From contig NC_081826.1 in assembly GCF_030867095.1 (NCBI RefSeq), forward strand, positions 253,374,251 through 253,438,250: DNA of 64,000 nt, in the 5' to 3' direction. The notes beneath the pieces were generated by a model that did no database searches, was not told the DNA's origin, and was given only the letters and a program-made list of their open reading frames with translations. Both the position numbers and the translations under genes were made by a program. Source of the DNA: Alligator mississippiensis (Eukaryota > Chordata > Crocodylia > Alligatoridae). Each line of letters starts with the position of its first letter. Positions within the stretch are counted from its first letter, which is position 1. Positions 46,651 to 58,100 of the stretch are shown here, piece by piece.

Positions 46651-48299
46651 AGATTCATAGATTCATAGATGTAGGGTCGGAAGGGACCTTGCAGATCTTC
46701 TAGTCCGACCGCTTGCCCTGGGCAGGAGAGAAAACTGGGCTCAAACGACCCCAGCTAGGTAATCGTCAAGCCTCCTCTTAAAGACCCCCAGGGTAGGAGT
46801 CAGCACTACTTCCCTTGGAAGTTGGTTCCAGATCCTAATCGCCCTGACTCTGAAGTAGTGCCTTCTAATGTCTAGTCTGAACCTACTCTCTAACAACTTC
46901 TGGCTGTTATTCCTTGTTACTCTGGGTGGCGCTTGGGGGAACAAGGTCTCTCCCATTCCCTGCTGGTCCCCCCGGTAAGTTTATAGATGGCCACCAGGTC
47001 CCCTCTCAGCCTTCTCTTGTGAAGGCTGAACAGGTTAAGGTCCCATAGCCTCTCCTTGTAGGGTCTACCATGCTGTCCCCTGGATCATGCAAGTGGCCCT
47101 CCTTTGGACCCTCTCAGTGCTGTCCACATCCCTCCTGAAGCATGGCGCGCAGAACTGGACGCAGTACTCCAACTGCAGCCTGACCAGTGTCGCATAGAGG
47201 GGGAGGATCACCTCCTTGACCCTGCTTGTGATGCATCTGTAGCTGCATGACAAGGTGCGGTTAGCCTACTGATGGTGTCCTCCCTTTGGCGGCCCATGTT
47301 CATCTTGGAATCGATAATGACTCCAAGATCTCTTTCTGCCACTGTGCTTTCGAGAAGGGAGTTCCCCAGCCTATAGGGATGCTGCTGGTTCTTACTGCCC
47401 AAGTGCAGCACCCTGCACTTGTCAGTATTGAATCCCATCCTATTCTCATTTGCCCACCCCTGTTACCTGTCCAAGTCCAGCTGTATCCTGTCCCTCCCTT
47501 CTAGCGTGCCCACCTCACCCCAAATCTTGGCATCATCCACGAATTTGAACAGGTTGCTTTTCACCCCCTCGTCCAAGTCGCTAATAAAGAAATTGAACAG
47601 TGAGGGCCCAAGGACCGAGCCCTGGGGGACTCCACTGCTCATATCCCTCCAGGTCGAATATGATCCATCCACCATCACTCTCTGAGTGCGGCCCCGCAGC
47701 CAATTGCTATCCATCTGATTGTGTAGGCATCAGTGCCACAGTTGCCTAGCTTTTTAATGAGAATGGGGTGGGAGACAGTGTCAAAGGTCTTCCTGAAGTC
47801 CAGAAAGACTACATCTACCGCGACACCTGCATCCAATGATTTTGTGACCTGATCATAGAAGGCAATCAGGTTGGTCTGACCGGACCTGCCCTTAATGAAA
47901 CCATGCTTGTTGCCCCCCGAGCATCATCCCCGCTGCTGGCCCTTCACAGATATGCTCCTTGATAAATCTTCTCAAAGAGCTTCCCCAGGATCGAAGTAAG
48001 ACTAAGGGGCTGCAGTTGCCTGGGTCCTCCCTCCTCCCTTTTTTGAAGATGGGGACCACATTGGCCCTCTTCCAGTTGTCCAGCACCTGGCCAGAGCACC
48101 ACGAGTAAAGCCATGCCAGGGGCCCCGTGATAACCCCTGGCAATTCCCTCAACACCCTGGGGTGGAAAGTATCTGGAACTGCTGATTTGAACACGTCCAG
48201 CCCCTCCAGAAGTTCTCTAACTTGATCCTCTCTGACCCTAGGCCTGGTGGAGTCTCTCCTGAGTCCATCCTGAATCTCGGTGGGGAAGTCCCAGTCCTT
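46651..48299 (-). mobile_element. CR1 LINE, 5'-truncated (antisense), 1.65 kb
   Basis: Read on the minus strand: WCSGQVLDNWKRANVVPIFK near 48080, then GVPQGSVLGPSLFN and FVDDAKIW near 47560-47640 (the RT catalytic box, normally FADD), DKCRVLHLGSKNQ near 47400, FRLDIRRHYFRVRAIRIWNQ and a VFKRRLDDYLAGVV end at 46750-46870. The 3' end is at 46651 with two direct ATTCATAG units. The frames are broken by shifts, so the copy is inactive. Confidence 0.95.
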
Positions 48300-48379
48300 G
48301 CACAAAAAAAATTTTCCCCACAACTTGGAGAAGCAATTCAGTTTTTGACACAAGTTGCAACAGGCCAGGTGGATTTGCA

Positions 48380-48485
48380 CTAAGTCAGAGATACATAAAT
48401 TTTCCATAAACAGAAGTTTACTTCATCAGATTGTCCCTTCATAGCATCTGACACAGTACGCTGTTCTTAGCTATATACAATCTAT
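48380..48485. repeat. Dispersed repeat piece, host of the LTR insertion
   Basis: ACTTCATCAGATTGTCC and CATAGCATCTGACACAGTA are the GCATCTGAYGAAGT-type blocks of the foldback repeat seen whole at 54979-55145. The piece is interrupted at 48485 by the solo LTR. Confidence 0.45.
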
Positions 48486-49848
48486 TGAGTTATAATATAC
48501 ATAAACATAAAACTAAATATCATATACATGTATGTACACAGTGAACATTAACCATAACCAAAGTCAAATCCTAAATAATACTATTTACCAGATCACAATA
48601 CAACATTTCAATTACAAAACATAAGGTGCAAACATGAACAATCTTAATAACATCTATTCCTTAATATAGTGCCTGACTCGAGGCAAGAGATAATCCTCCT
48701 TCTAATGGGGTCCATTGGGAGGCGGGGGCGAGGCAGTGTCCAGGAAAAACCAGGGGGTCCTCCCCTTAGGGCCTTGACTACATGTGGTGGGGTGGCTGCT
48801 CATCCAGCCCCTTCTCTGGGTTTGCCCGCCCCAAACGTCTTTCCCTTGTGGGACCCAAGGGCCCAAAGTCTCATGCTCCCTCAGGTGGTGGTGGTGGTGG
48901 TCAGAGTGCAGCTTGATGGGGTCTCCTCTGCTGGAGCACCTCTCCAGGACTCTCCTGCACTGCTGGGTTCCTCCCCACCCTGTTCTGGGCACCGAGGGCT
49001 CAGCTCCTCTCAGCTGCTGCACCACCGCTACTGGCTTCTGGGCCTCATGCTGCAGCACTACTATTTCCCTGTGCCCTGTCTTTGGCACTGAGGGCTCTTT
49101 TAACACAGGCTAGGCCCTTCAGGCTCTGGCCAGCCGTTCTCAAGCCAGGTGGCTAACCCAAGCAGCTTCTGCTGCTCCCTGGCTCCCAAAGCTTGGGCCC
49201 ATGTGCCGCCCTGCACACCGTGGGACCTGGTTGCTTGCTGGGAGATGGGGTCTGGGCTGCCTCACTGCAGTCGCAAGGCCTTTGTCCCATGCACTGCCCT
49301 GCGCACTGTGTGGCCTGCTGGCCCTGCCAGAGTTGCAGGCTTGAACCACTGCTTGTGGCTCCCAAAGCCTGGGCTCCAGGCACTGAACCACGTACTGTGA
49401 TGGGCCCAAGCAGTCTCACACCGCTCCCAGGGCCGGGTCTCTGCACACTGTCTCTGTGGGCCATCAACAGCCTGAGCTATCTCACACCACTCCCAAGGCT
49501 GCTCCTCCAGTGGCAGCTTCAGGAGCCTTGGGCCTAGTGCCCGCTGGGGGAGAGCTCCCCAGCTTTTCTTGGCTCCGCTCTTCTCGAGTCCCTCACTGCA
49601 TCTGCCCCCCATGCTGGGCACGCAGCTCCTTTTATACGCTCCAGAGCTCTGCCCCTGAAGTCTTCCAGACCTAACAGTTTGCAGTCTTCAATCAGGTCCA
49701 GGGGAGCTCTTCTCCCCCTCCCCTCAGGAAAGGGGCATGACTTTATTTCTCTTGCTGCCTCCCGATTGGTGGATGGGGTCCAACAATCAGAACGGCAGGA
49801 TCTCAAGCCTGGGACTCAACCCAAGCTCTGAAAGGTGAGCCTGCTACA
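48486..49848 (-). mobile_element. Solo LTR, 1,363 bp (antisense)
   Basis: On the minus strand it runs from TGTAGCAGGCTCACC to TTATAACTCA, giving TG...CA ends. A perfect 5-bp duplication TCTAT flanks it (48481-48485 and 49849-49853). A promoter arrangement is visible on the minus strand: CCAAT (49765-49769), then a TATA box TATAAAAGG (49626-49636 region). No retroelement genes and no partner LTR are present. The long GC-rich frames inside it are not genes. The 5-bp duplication does not decide the family. Confidence 0.7.
49626..49636 (-). promoter_or_regulatory. TATA box of the antisense solo LTR
   Basis: GCGTATAAAAGG on the minus strand lies about 210 bases inside the 5' end of the LTR, with a CCAAT motif about 130 bases upstream. 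This is the standard LTR promoter layout and supports the orientation call. Confidence 0.5.
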
Positions 49849-49853
49849 TCTAT

Positions 49854-51170
49854 ATATACATTGTCTTTTGAGAGAAACCACAGCACAACATCTTGAGATG
49901 TTTTGCTCCCAGCCCCTGTCCTGGGGGTCACTTGCTGGAGTCTCCTGCTCCAGCTGAGCAGAGAGCAAAACACACCCCCTCACAGTCCCACATTGTGCTG
50001 CAGTGAGACACAGACTGACTCTGAGCAGTCTGGATCAGGGACTCAGGAGCTACTCTGTGCCCTGATGCCATTCTATTTCTGGGCAGGTTGAGGGATCCTG
50101 CAGAGCTGCTAAAATGCATGGCCCTCTACCTGTGGAGCATCAGCACAGTAAGCTCTCTGCTCTTCAAGGGCTCAGTGTTCGAAAGTCTGTTCAGACATCT
50201 GTAGGTATTTTTTTCTACCAGGACAACAAACCTGGGAGAATTCTCCCAGATCATCCAAATGTGTGTACACAGCTTAAGTTACATATCGTAATCGCTGGAA
50301 AATAGTTCTAATTGTAAAAATGCAAAAGGTCTTGGATTACTTGTCTGAATTAGAAGCACTGAAATAAAATCTTTGCAGATAATCTTTCTACCAGTAGTTA
50401 CAGATCAGAGTTTAGCTGCTAAGGTTAAAATCAATACAGTTTATAGGATTACAGCTAAAAAAAGAGTTACTATGCAGATAGATTCAGCTGTAGGTGAATT
50501 GAATAAGGGCCTACCTTCTGACAGAAAACAAACTTACAATGTTATCTCACCAAACTAATGCTTCTGTATTGTTGCAAAACTGTTTCAGCTAAGACAATGC
50601 AGATTTGTGCTATTAAAAAGCCCAATGATCTTAAAAAAAAATTCTTAGGATTGTTTCGTCATCAGCTAAACCAAGACTTCCAGATGTCCACGGCCTTAAC
50701 ACTTTTGAAAAAAAAAAAAGAAAAAGAAAAAAAGAAAAGAGAAAAAAAAAAAGAGGCATATGAAATTAACACCCAGATCCTACACACAGTTTCATGGGAA
50801 TATGTTAATGCACAAGAATAGGTTCATTAACTTCTACTGGACTACCAATGGGCATTGAGTTACTCCTGTGGGTATCTCTTTGGAGTCTTAGACCAAAGAT
50901 TTTACTTTAGAACGGATTTTCAGATACAAGGGTATTGGAAAACTTGCTTGTTTTATGCAGGAAGCCTCTCAGGTAAAACTGGTGGTTTGTGTTGTGAGAA
51001 GACTCATTTCTGGTCTATGCTAAATGAAGGATGCCTAGCAGATTCTTTGGCTCTAAGTGATTACTAAAGAAGTCAGTGTCAACAAAACTTATCGTGGCAA
51101 AAAGTGCTTTTACTGGTATAATTGCAAAGTATACAATACAAATAAAACAAGAAATAGCAGTAATGCCAAT
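49854..51170. other. Non-coding sequence
   Basis: No gene supported. There is an A-rich low-complexity run at 50708-50755 (AAAAAG units), which makes a Lys-rich frame without meaning. The rest is unremarkable. Confidence 0.5.
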
Positions 51171-51171
51171 A

Positions 51172-51771
51172 TGCTGTATTTTCTCACATATAACCTGTAG
51201 CTTTCCCAAAAACCAGCTGAGGAAAACTAGAATCCGCATTGTGGGAAACCCTTTTCTTCCCATACAGGTCTGGAAATTTTGTGGAGGGGGTTCGGAAGTA
51301 GAGCAGTGGTAGCATTAATTGCCGTGGCTCTGAGAACCACAGAGATTAATGCTGCCACTTCTCCCTACCTCCTTCACCCTCTCCACCCCCACATTTCTGG
51401 ACCTGTGCGGAGCACCCCCACCTCCCCAACCGTGTGCTGAATTGTGGCAGCGCATGGTCAGTGGATGGACCCAGCATACTAGGTGTGACCCAACACATGG
51501 TCCCAGAGCTGGTGTATGTCTCTGGAGCAGAACTGGACTTAACACACAGCCCCAGTGCAGCATGCCAGATTGGACCCTGCCATGTGGTCCCAGTGTGGTG
51601 TGCTGGATTGGGCCTCAGATACACAGCTCCCAGTCACAAGACACAGCTTCCAAGCCCAGAGACCCCAGATCTCTGATTCATACTCCAACATAAGGTTTTT
51701 TCCTTCTTGGGGCCTCCCAAAATTAAGGCACGTGTTATATTTAGGGGCATCTTATATATGAGAAATATGAC
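51172..51771. mobile_element. TIR element with TATTTTCTCACATATAA ends, about 600 bp
   Basis: The left end TGCTGTATTTTCTCACATAT and the inverted right end TGTCATATTTCTCATATATA are imperfect inverted repeats of a 'GTATTTTCTCGCATATAA' type that I recall from reptile DNA transposons. The interior is GC-richer than the flanks and has no transposase. Target duplications could not be fixed, so superfamily and exact limits are open. Confidence 0.45.
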
Positions 51772-52019
51772 ATTTATATCTACATTAGGGTTTAATGTGG
51801 TATAGAAATATGGGTTTAAAAGATCACATCCTTAACTGACATTATTCAATCAGCAAAAAGTTTCTAGTGTAGTCCTGGCTTTGGGACTTTGAAATGTTAG
51901 TTCACAGTTGCCAGCCCTTATGATTTAATTACACCCATTTAAGGAAATTCTGCTATTTGAAAATATCATTTTTCGTATAATAAAAAAAGGTTTTGACCCT
52001 CTTGTCTGGTAGAAGGCAA

Positions 52020-52110
52020 GGCAGTGTGACACTATGTTCAGAGATGTAGCATCTGACAAAGCTGACTATTGTCACCTACAAAAGCTTGCACAATTGGGAC
52101 TTGCATAGAA
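52020..52110 (+). repeat. Dispersed repeat fragment (GCATCTGAC / AAAGCTTG type)
   Basis: GATGTAGCATCTGACAAAGC and CACCTACAAAAGCTTGCACA match the blocks of the foldback/AAGCTT repeat family in this window. Short and diverged. Confidence 0.45.
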
Positions 52111-52254
52111 CAGGGATACTAAGTATAAAGGAATAAGATCATTTAAGTGCAAAAGGATAGAAAAGGGAAAGGGGAGAAGGGCACTGCTGAGTGAGGTAGA
52201 GGCGATTTAAAGGGATTTGAATTATTTAAAATGACCATATTCCTTTCTCTTTAG

Positions 52255-52353
52255 TACCGCTGCTGTCTGCAAACCCATTCATAGCATTTGATGCAGTAGG
52301 CTGTAGCTTATGAAAACTCATGCCTCTCTAAATAAGTTAGTTTAGAAGGTGCC
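52255..52353 (+). repeat. Dispersed repeat, left half (split by LTR)
   Basis: GCATTTGATGCAGTAGGCTG, TAGCTTATGAAAACTCATGC and AAATAAGTTAGTTTAGAAGG lead directly into the LTR at 52354. The continuation, GCCACGCTGCCCTGCCTTCT, resumes at 53306. Comparison with the whole copy at 55086-55145 (GAATTAGTCTATAAGGTGCA, then ACCCTGCTCTGCC) confirms it is one repeat cut in two. Confidence 0.7.
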
Positions 52354-53303
52354 TGTAACAAGGGAACTTCTCGGGGGTGCTTTCCCTGAGGCCTGCCCAC
52401 CCGTTTCTGGGCTAACCGCCTGCCTTCTCTCCTGTCATGCCTTGTTGTTATTTAATTAATAGATGTAATTAAGCAGGAGACTGCCCATTTCCTGCCCCGA
52501 TGCCAGGGGGCGCTATCTGTGGCTCCATTCCTCCCTACACTGCAGCCCAAGCCTTGCAGATGGCATCCATAGTTCTCATAATCACCGGCCCCTTGCTGGG
52601 CCCCAAAATCCTACTGTTAGACCCCTCTACGATCCCTCCATTCTGGAGGCCTAATCCTCCTTCATCCTCAGCAAACATGGCTCCCTGAGCTGCTTACCTC
52701 TCACGGATGTGGTTCCCCCCCGGGACCTTGGGCTACTAGCCCTGGCCCACCTCCAGGCCACTTGGGACCCCAGGCGCACAGCTCTTGGGCGTTCCTCGTG
52801 GTGGGCCCCTTGGCCCTTTGACCCTTCTGGTCCTGGCCCCAGCCTGGACCAGTCAGGGGAAATGTCAGATAGGTTCGTGAGTCCATGGCCTCACACTCTT
52901 CCTCTGGGGTCCACCCTCCAGACAAGGAGTAACCCACCTGGTTGTGGGGGCTAGGGGTTAAGGCACCCCGACCTGCCTTTCACTGGGGTGGTAACTGGCC
53001 TGGCATTTCCTGGGGGCTCCCGCACCACTGGGAGCCTCACCAGGCCACCCACTCCCGGTAGGGTACAGTTTTAGGTCGGACCCAGGGCCAGGAGCCTCCT
53101 TACCATCCCCTACAGCTCCTCCCTTACCTCCAGATGATACTAGCAGCTCTCCAGCCAGGCAATGTTGCTGCCTGGCCCGCAGCAGCAGAACTGCCCTGTT
53201 TATATGGACAGCCCCAGATCCAAAATGGCTGCCCTCATCAGGCACCTGGCAGCTTCCAGCTCCAGGCCCTGAAAGTGGTAGGCACAAACAGTGCCCTGTC
53301 ACA
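52354..53303 (-). mobile_element. Solo LTR, 950 bp (antisense), in an older repeat
   Basis: On the minus strand it runs from TGTGACAGGGCACTG to CCCTTGTTACA. The flanks are GTGCC (52349-52353) and TTGCC (53304-53308), a 5-bp duplication with one change. The target is the older dispersed repeat that resumes after the LTR, so the limits are firm. A TATA box (CATATAAAC on the minus strand, about 53199-53207) lies about 100 bases inside the 5' end. No internal genes are present. The changed duplication suggests it is older than the LTRs at 10562, 31039 and 48486. Family not resolved. Confidence 0.75.
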
Positions 53304-53345
53304 TTGCCACGCTGCCCTGCCTTCTGCCTAACTTCTGCCTAACTT
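53304..53345 (+). repeat. Dispersed repeat, right half
   Basis: Continuation of the repeat at 52255-52353 after the LTR. CTGCCCTGCCTTCTGCCTAA corresponds to CTGCTCTGCCTTCTAGCTTA at the end of the copy at 55086-55155. Confidence 0.6.
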
Positions 53346-53619
53346 GACCAACTACTTCTCTCAACCTTTTTTGCATGTAGAGAAAAGATCAGTAATCTGA
53401 AAACTGAGCCCAAATCCATCATGATGTTAAGTGTCATCATTCTGAGAAGTGTGGCATTTTAATGCTTGGAATTGGTGGTGCTGAATTCTGTACTCATTGA
53501 AATCAAGAGCAAAATTCCCATTAACAGAAATGGAAACAGGATTGATCTCTTATAGCAAGCCTGATGTCAATGGAAATTCTTCAGTGCTGTGTGGCTCTAG
53601 CCCTTGATAAGGGGCATAG

Positions 53620-54658
53620 TAGGCCTGAGCGAAGTGGCTAGTATTTGCTCTGGATTCGGATTCGGCCAATTCGGGGGACAGTGATTCAATTTGGTGATTC
53701 AAATCACTGTCCTGAATTGATTCAGCCAAATCTGATTCAGAGATTAAGCTGCTACCAAATCTCTGAATCAGCCAAGCCCATCCCCTTGCCTGCTCTCCCA
53801 GCCCCGGCAATGGCTGCCCTGCCTGCCCCAGCTCCCAGATCTTTGAAAAAAGAAAGCCCTGATTTACCAGGTGCTGCCGGTCAGGGGGCAATCCCTGCTG
53901 CCCTCCACTGCCCCACGCTGCATGAGGGGTTCTGCATGAGCCCCCCGACACCCCATCCCAGCCCCACCCCCATGGCTGCCCTGCCCACTCCAGCTCCAGC
54001 CCTTTAAAGAAAAAAAAACTGAGAAAAACTCCCAACTCACCAGTTCCTGCTGGTGGGGGGCATGAGGCTGCTGCAGAAGCTGGTGAGTCCTGGGGTTTTT
54101 CTCATTTTTTTTCCTTAAAAGGCTAGAGCTGGGGCAGGCAGGGCAGCCATGGTGGGTAGGGCTGGGGCTGGGGGAACGGGGGGGGGGACTCAGGGGGCTC
54201 ATGCAGAGCCCCCCATTCAGTGTTGGGCAGTGGGGATTGTCCCCTCTGCCTGGCAGCACCTGGTGAGGCAGGGCTTTTTTTTAAAGCACTGGGAGCTGGG
54301 GCAGGCAGGTTGGGCAGCCATGGGGGGGGCTGGGGGAGCGGGCAGGGTTCAGGGGGGCTGGAGGAGCAGGCAGGGGATGGGGCCTGTCAGGGGTCCCCCC
54401 ACGGTTCCCTCCCCCATTCCCCCATCCCCCACCCCCACTTACCAGCTCAAAGTCCGGCTGCAAGTCCCTGTTGCAGCGGGCGGGGTCTGCCCAAATCATT
54501 GAAGCGCTCCAAATCTTTTCCAAAGATTCAGAGAGCTTCAAATCGATTTGGACCTTTTTATTGGTCCCCTGATTCGATTCAGATTTGGAGATTCAGCCAC
54601 CAAATCCGGCCGAATCTCCTCTGAATCGAACGAGCACCTGAAGCTTTGCACAGCCCTA
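53620..54658. mobile_element. Non-autonomous hAT element, 1,039 bp, perfect 8-bp duplication
   Basis: Starts TAGGCCTGAGCGAAG; the inverted right end is TAGGGCTGTGCAAAG. It is flanked by a perfect 8-bp duplication GGGCATAG (53612-53619 and 54659-54666), the mark of hAT transposition. Next to each end are runs of GATTCGGATTCGGCC or GATTCAGATTTGG type, full of small palindromes. The GC-rich centre is an imperfect inverted repeat: arms of GGCTGCCCTGCC / GGCAGGCAGGGCAGCC modules at about 53795-54055 and 54080-54330. No transposase is encoded. A truncated relative lies at 9620-10335. Confidence 0.85.
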
Positions 54659-54978
54659 GGGCATAGCATTGTATTTAGCCAATCATGTCAAATGCATTTG
54701 GGGGCTACACTATCTTTATATTGTAAAGAACATGTTTTTGTTCTGTGCCTACCAAAACTGGACCTTGTCAATAACTGAAGCTACTACAGACTGTTGCAGT
54801 ACAAATGTTAAAGACTTTGTTATTTTCCAATGTTTATGACACTGGCAGCACTATGAGCTGGGATCCTTAATACCTCTGAAAGTCAGAAACAAAAGTGGGG
54901 GTTAAAACGTGAGATTACTATTTACTTTAAAGTTTGAGATTGCAAATAATATTATGAATAGTTTACTTAATGTTAATA

Positions 54979-55145
54979 GGCAGGGCAGGATGGCACCTTG
55001 TAGACTAATTCATTCAGAGAAGCATGAGCTTTCATAGGCTATCGTCTACATCATCAGATGCTGTGGTGTAGCATCTGCTAATAGGCCTATGAAAGCTCAT
55101 GCTTCTCTGAATGAATTAGTCTATAAGGTGCAACCCTGCTCTGCC
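54979..55145. mobile_element. Foldback repeat with 60-bp arms
   Basis: The left arm 54979-55038 (GGCAGGGCAGGATGGCACCT ... GAGCTTTCATAGG) is inverted at 55086-55145 with only four differences in 60 positions. The 47-base loop holds GCATCTGATGATGTAGACG-type sequence in inverted form. Single arms of the same repeat occur at 52255 (split by an LTR). It is probably a MITE-like element. No clear target duplication. Confidence 0.85.
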
Positions 55146-55149
55146 TTCT

Positions 55150-58100
55150 AGCTTAAAAAAAAACATGGGTAACTACCTTTGTAATGTTAATGCTTAAGCT
55201 GCAGTATTGTTAATTTTTTTGGAGGGGATTGATGGTTCAAGTCTGCAGGAGATGTGAAGCTATTCAAAATAGGTTCAGGGCATTATGTTTTAAATTTTAC
55301 CTTCCCTTTTGAAAATGCTGATATGCAATGCTGTGGATTTTTGAACAGGGTGGGATGTAAATCTAAGAAATAAATTATGTACACAAAACTGCCTTTGACT
55401 TTACTGGAAGTTTTGCTGTCTGTGAGAAATGCAAGGGATCTGATTGTGTAGATGAAAATATAGAGGTAAGACAATCTCAGTTGTTTTATTCTTTCTTTTA
55501 TAATGCTTTTTTCTGCCTTCTCCATTTACTGTTTTCTTTTCTTGCATTAAGATGCATTTTCCATTTTCATTAAGATATCATCATAATATACATGTTAGAA
55601 ATTGCAAAAATAGTACAATGTACATTCATTAAGCTAATCAATGGGCACAAAGTCCCGTTTTCCATTACCAAGCTCATATGAAGAAGGTCACTCTTGTGCT
55701 CATTTTTATTAAAGTGAGAGGGAGGATGCAGATAATCTGCTGTCCTTCTTGACCTCCTGCACTTAGTCAGCTTATAAATATGTATTTAGTTCTACAACAG
55801 GAGGTCAGGCACAACTGTCAGACATGAACACATGCAAATCAACATGTGGAGAATGCTGATCAGACAAAAATAATTTCAAAATAGAGAGACCTAAGCATCT
55901 AAATGCTCCCTTATGTCATGATAACATTAGAGTTAAATGGACTGTCAGGTGTTATATTACACTTTTTACTAAGAATAAAATTACTATAAAATAGAACAAA
56001 CACAACACTGGAGCTTCATCAGTAAACAGCAATCTTGAGATTCTTTAAATTGTGCAAATTATGAGAGGAATGTGAAACTGGGAGTATAATTTGAAGAATA
56101 GAGAGAAAACTGTGTGTTCACACACATGCACTGGGGACCCTACAAACAACTGCAATAAAGCAGAGCTGTATTGAAATTGGAAAGTGTTAATAGGATATAT
56201 AAGCTTAGAGAATGGTTTATAATTATGCTAGAGCATATTGGTCCCTTGTATAATTTCAGTGACTTCAGTAATGTTACATTAGGCGTGCATTTAATCTACT
56301 GTTGTTATTCTTTACTAAAAAATATAAAATGTTCTATTTAGTATTTTCAGGGGTGGAAGAAAAGTAAACTACCTGGTGGGGCCAGATTAATCCAAAGGTT
56401 AAAAATCATCCTCTGTGCTCTAATCTATAGTATAAGGGGATAATTCTGTGTGAACAGTCTTCCTAAAATCTTGCTATTAACAATTTACCTACCATATCGT
56501 ATCATATCAACATGCTTCTCCCCCTCCAAATCTGTATATGTAACTTCCCACATCCTCCTACCCACACAAAAGTAACCTGCCACCAGGCACTTGCTACTAC
56601 TTCCAGGTATTTTGCAATTTTCATAGTAGAGCAATGCAGCAAGAAATCTAACGGTGATTGGCTGTGCTGCTCAGACTTAATTTCTCAGATTCCCTGCTCA
56701 GTTCCCATAGGAAAAGCTTTTGAAAAAGAATGCAGAATGTTCAGCCCCTTGCTTGCTTGTCTTTAAAACTGTACACACAGTACTCTTAAAATATAGCACC
56801 CACCTCTTAGCCTCTTTCATTTTTGAACCTGCAGATATCAATAAGTGAACCCAGGATGTTGTTATTACCTTGAGGTCTGTTACAGAGACCCCTTTTCTCT
56901 CCAGGTGTTTCAGGGGAACAGCTGAGGTATGACAAAGAGGGAGCTTTGTGCCTGGCTGCCATTCTTACCAGAAGTTGATACAAGTGGAATTATTATTAAA
57001 AGTTATTAACTGATATTCAGTTACAGGATCATGGCCTGAATAAAGAATAAGACCCATTGCAGCAGCAAAACATATGGTCATGAACCTGCACACACCTGCA
57101 CAATAACCAGAAGTACTGGTTTTAGGTTTACACTAGCCCTGGTGTGGGAACACTCAACATTTTATGGAATGCCATAATTTTGGACTTGCTTCATGGCACT
57201 TTCTAATTACCTGCACACTGCTTTTCTCCACTTTGCTATAAAGGCTCGCCTCCCCCACAAGAGTACAGGACATCTGGGTTATGCAATATACTGGCTAGAA
57301 AGTGATAGTCTCGGGTGCCATGGTTGCCTCTACTGGAATTTCTCAACACCTGATATAAGGAAAAAATGCATTATACAATTACTATACAATACTATACAAT
57401 ACAATACTAACTGATATGGGAATTTAGCATTATTAATAATTTACAATTCTTTAAGCAATACAATTGGAAGGGCTCAGAAAACTGAACAATCTGTATAAAA
57501 TGCAGTTCCCTCTAAACCACAGAAGAAAACTAGCTACTGCAGGGCACAGAGAACAGCAATGGGGAGATAGGGAGTCTTAAAGTGTTAATATTCTTGAAGT
57601 GTTCAAGGTTATCAAGGTTCTTTTTTTAATAGACCTGTGGTATAACGTAACATTGCTGAAGACATTTTCAACTTTCAGGGCTTTTTTTTGGCTGATTGAT
57701 AATGATAATGCTTTGGGATTTCTTCTTGCTGGGTATCTGACATGCTATGTAGACTGTAGAATAAACTATGTAAATATAATTTGTATTTTGATGGGTTTCT
57801 TAGTGATTTTAGCCCTGGCTAAATAGTTAAATTAAAGGATGCTTCCTGGAGCAACTTTCTAATTATTACCAAGTATGCAAATCCTCAATATCCATGTGAC
57901 TAATTATTCAACTCCTCAAAATTGAAATAGTGCAGGTACAAGTCTTACAGATGGGTTGAACCTGCTTCAAAAGCTCTAACAGGACAAAGGAATTGAAACT
58001 ACATTATATATAAAGAGAAAGAAAGAGAGAGTATGCAAGCATATGCATCCGAGAACAGACAGGCATGAGACTGTGAAAAAAATTGCCCTGGCAAGAAGAC

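Noticed and set aside
48669-49806. Several overlapping frames of 100-140 codons on both strands
   Set aside because: All are inside the antisense solo LTR; frames on both strands at once indicate base composition, not coding.
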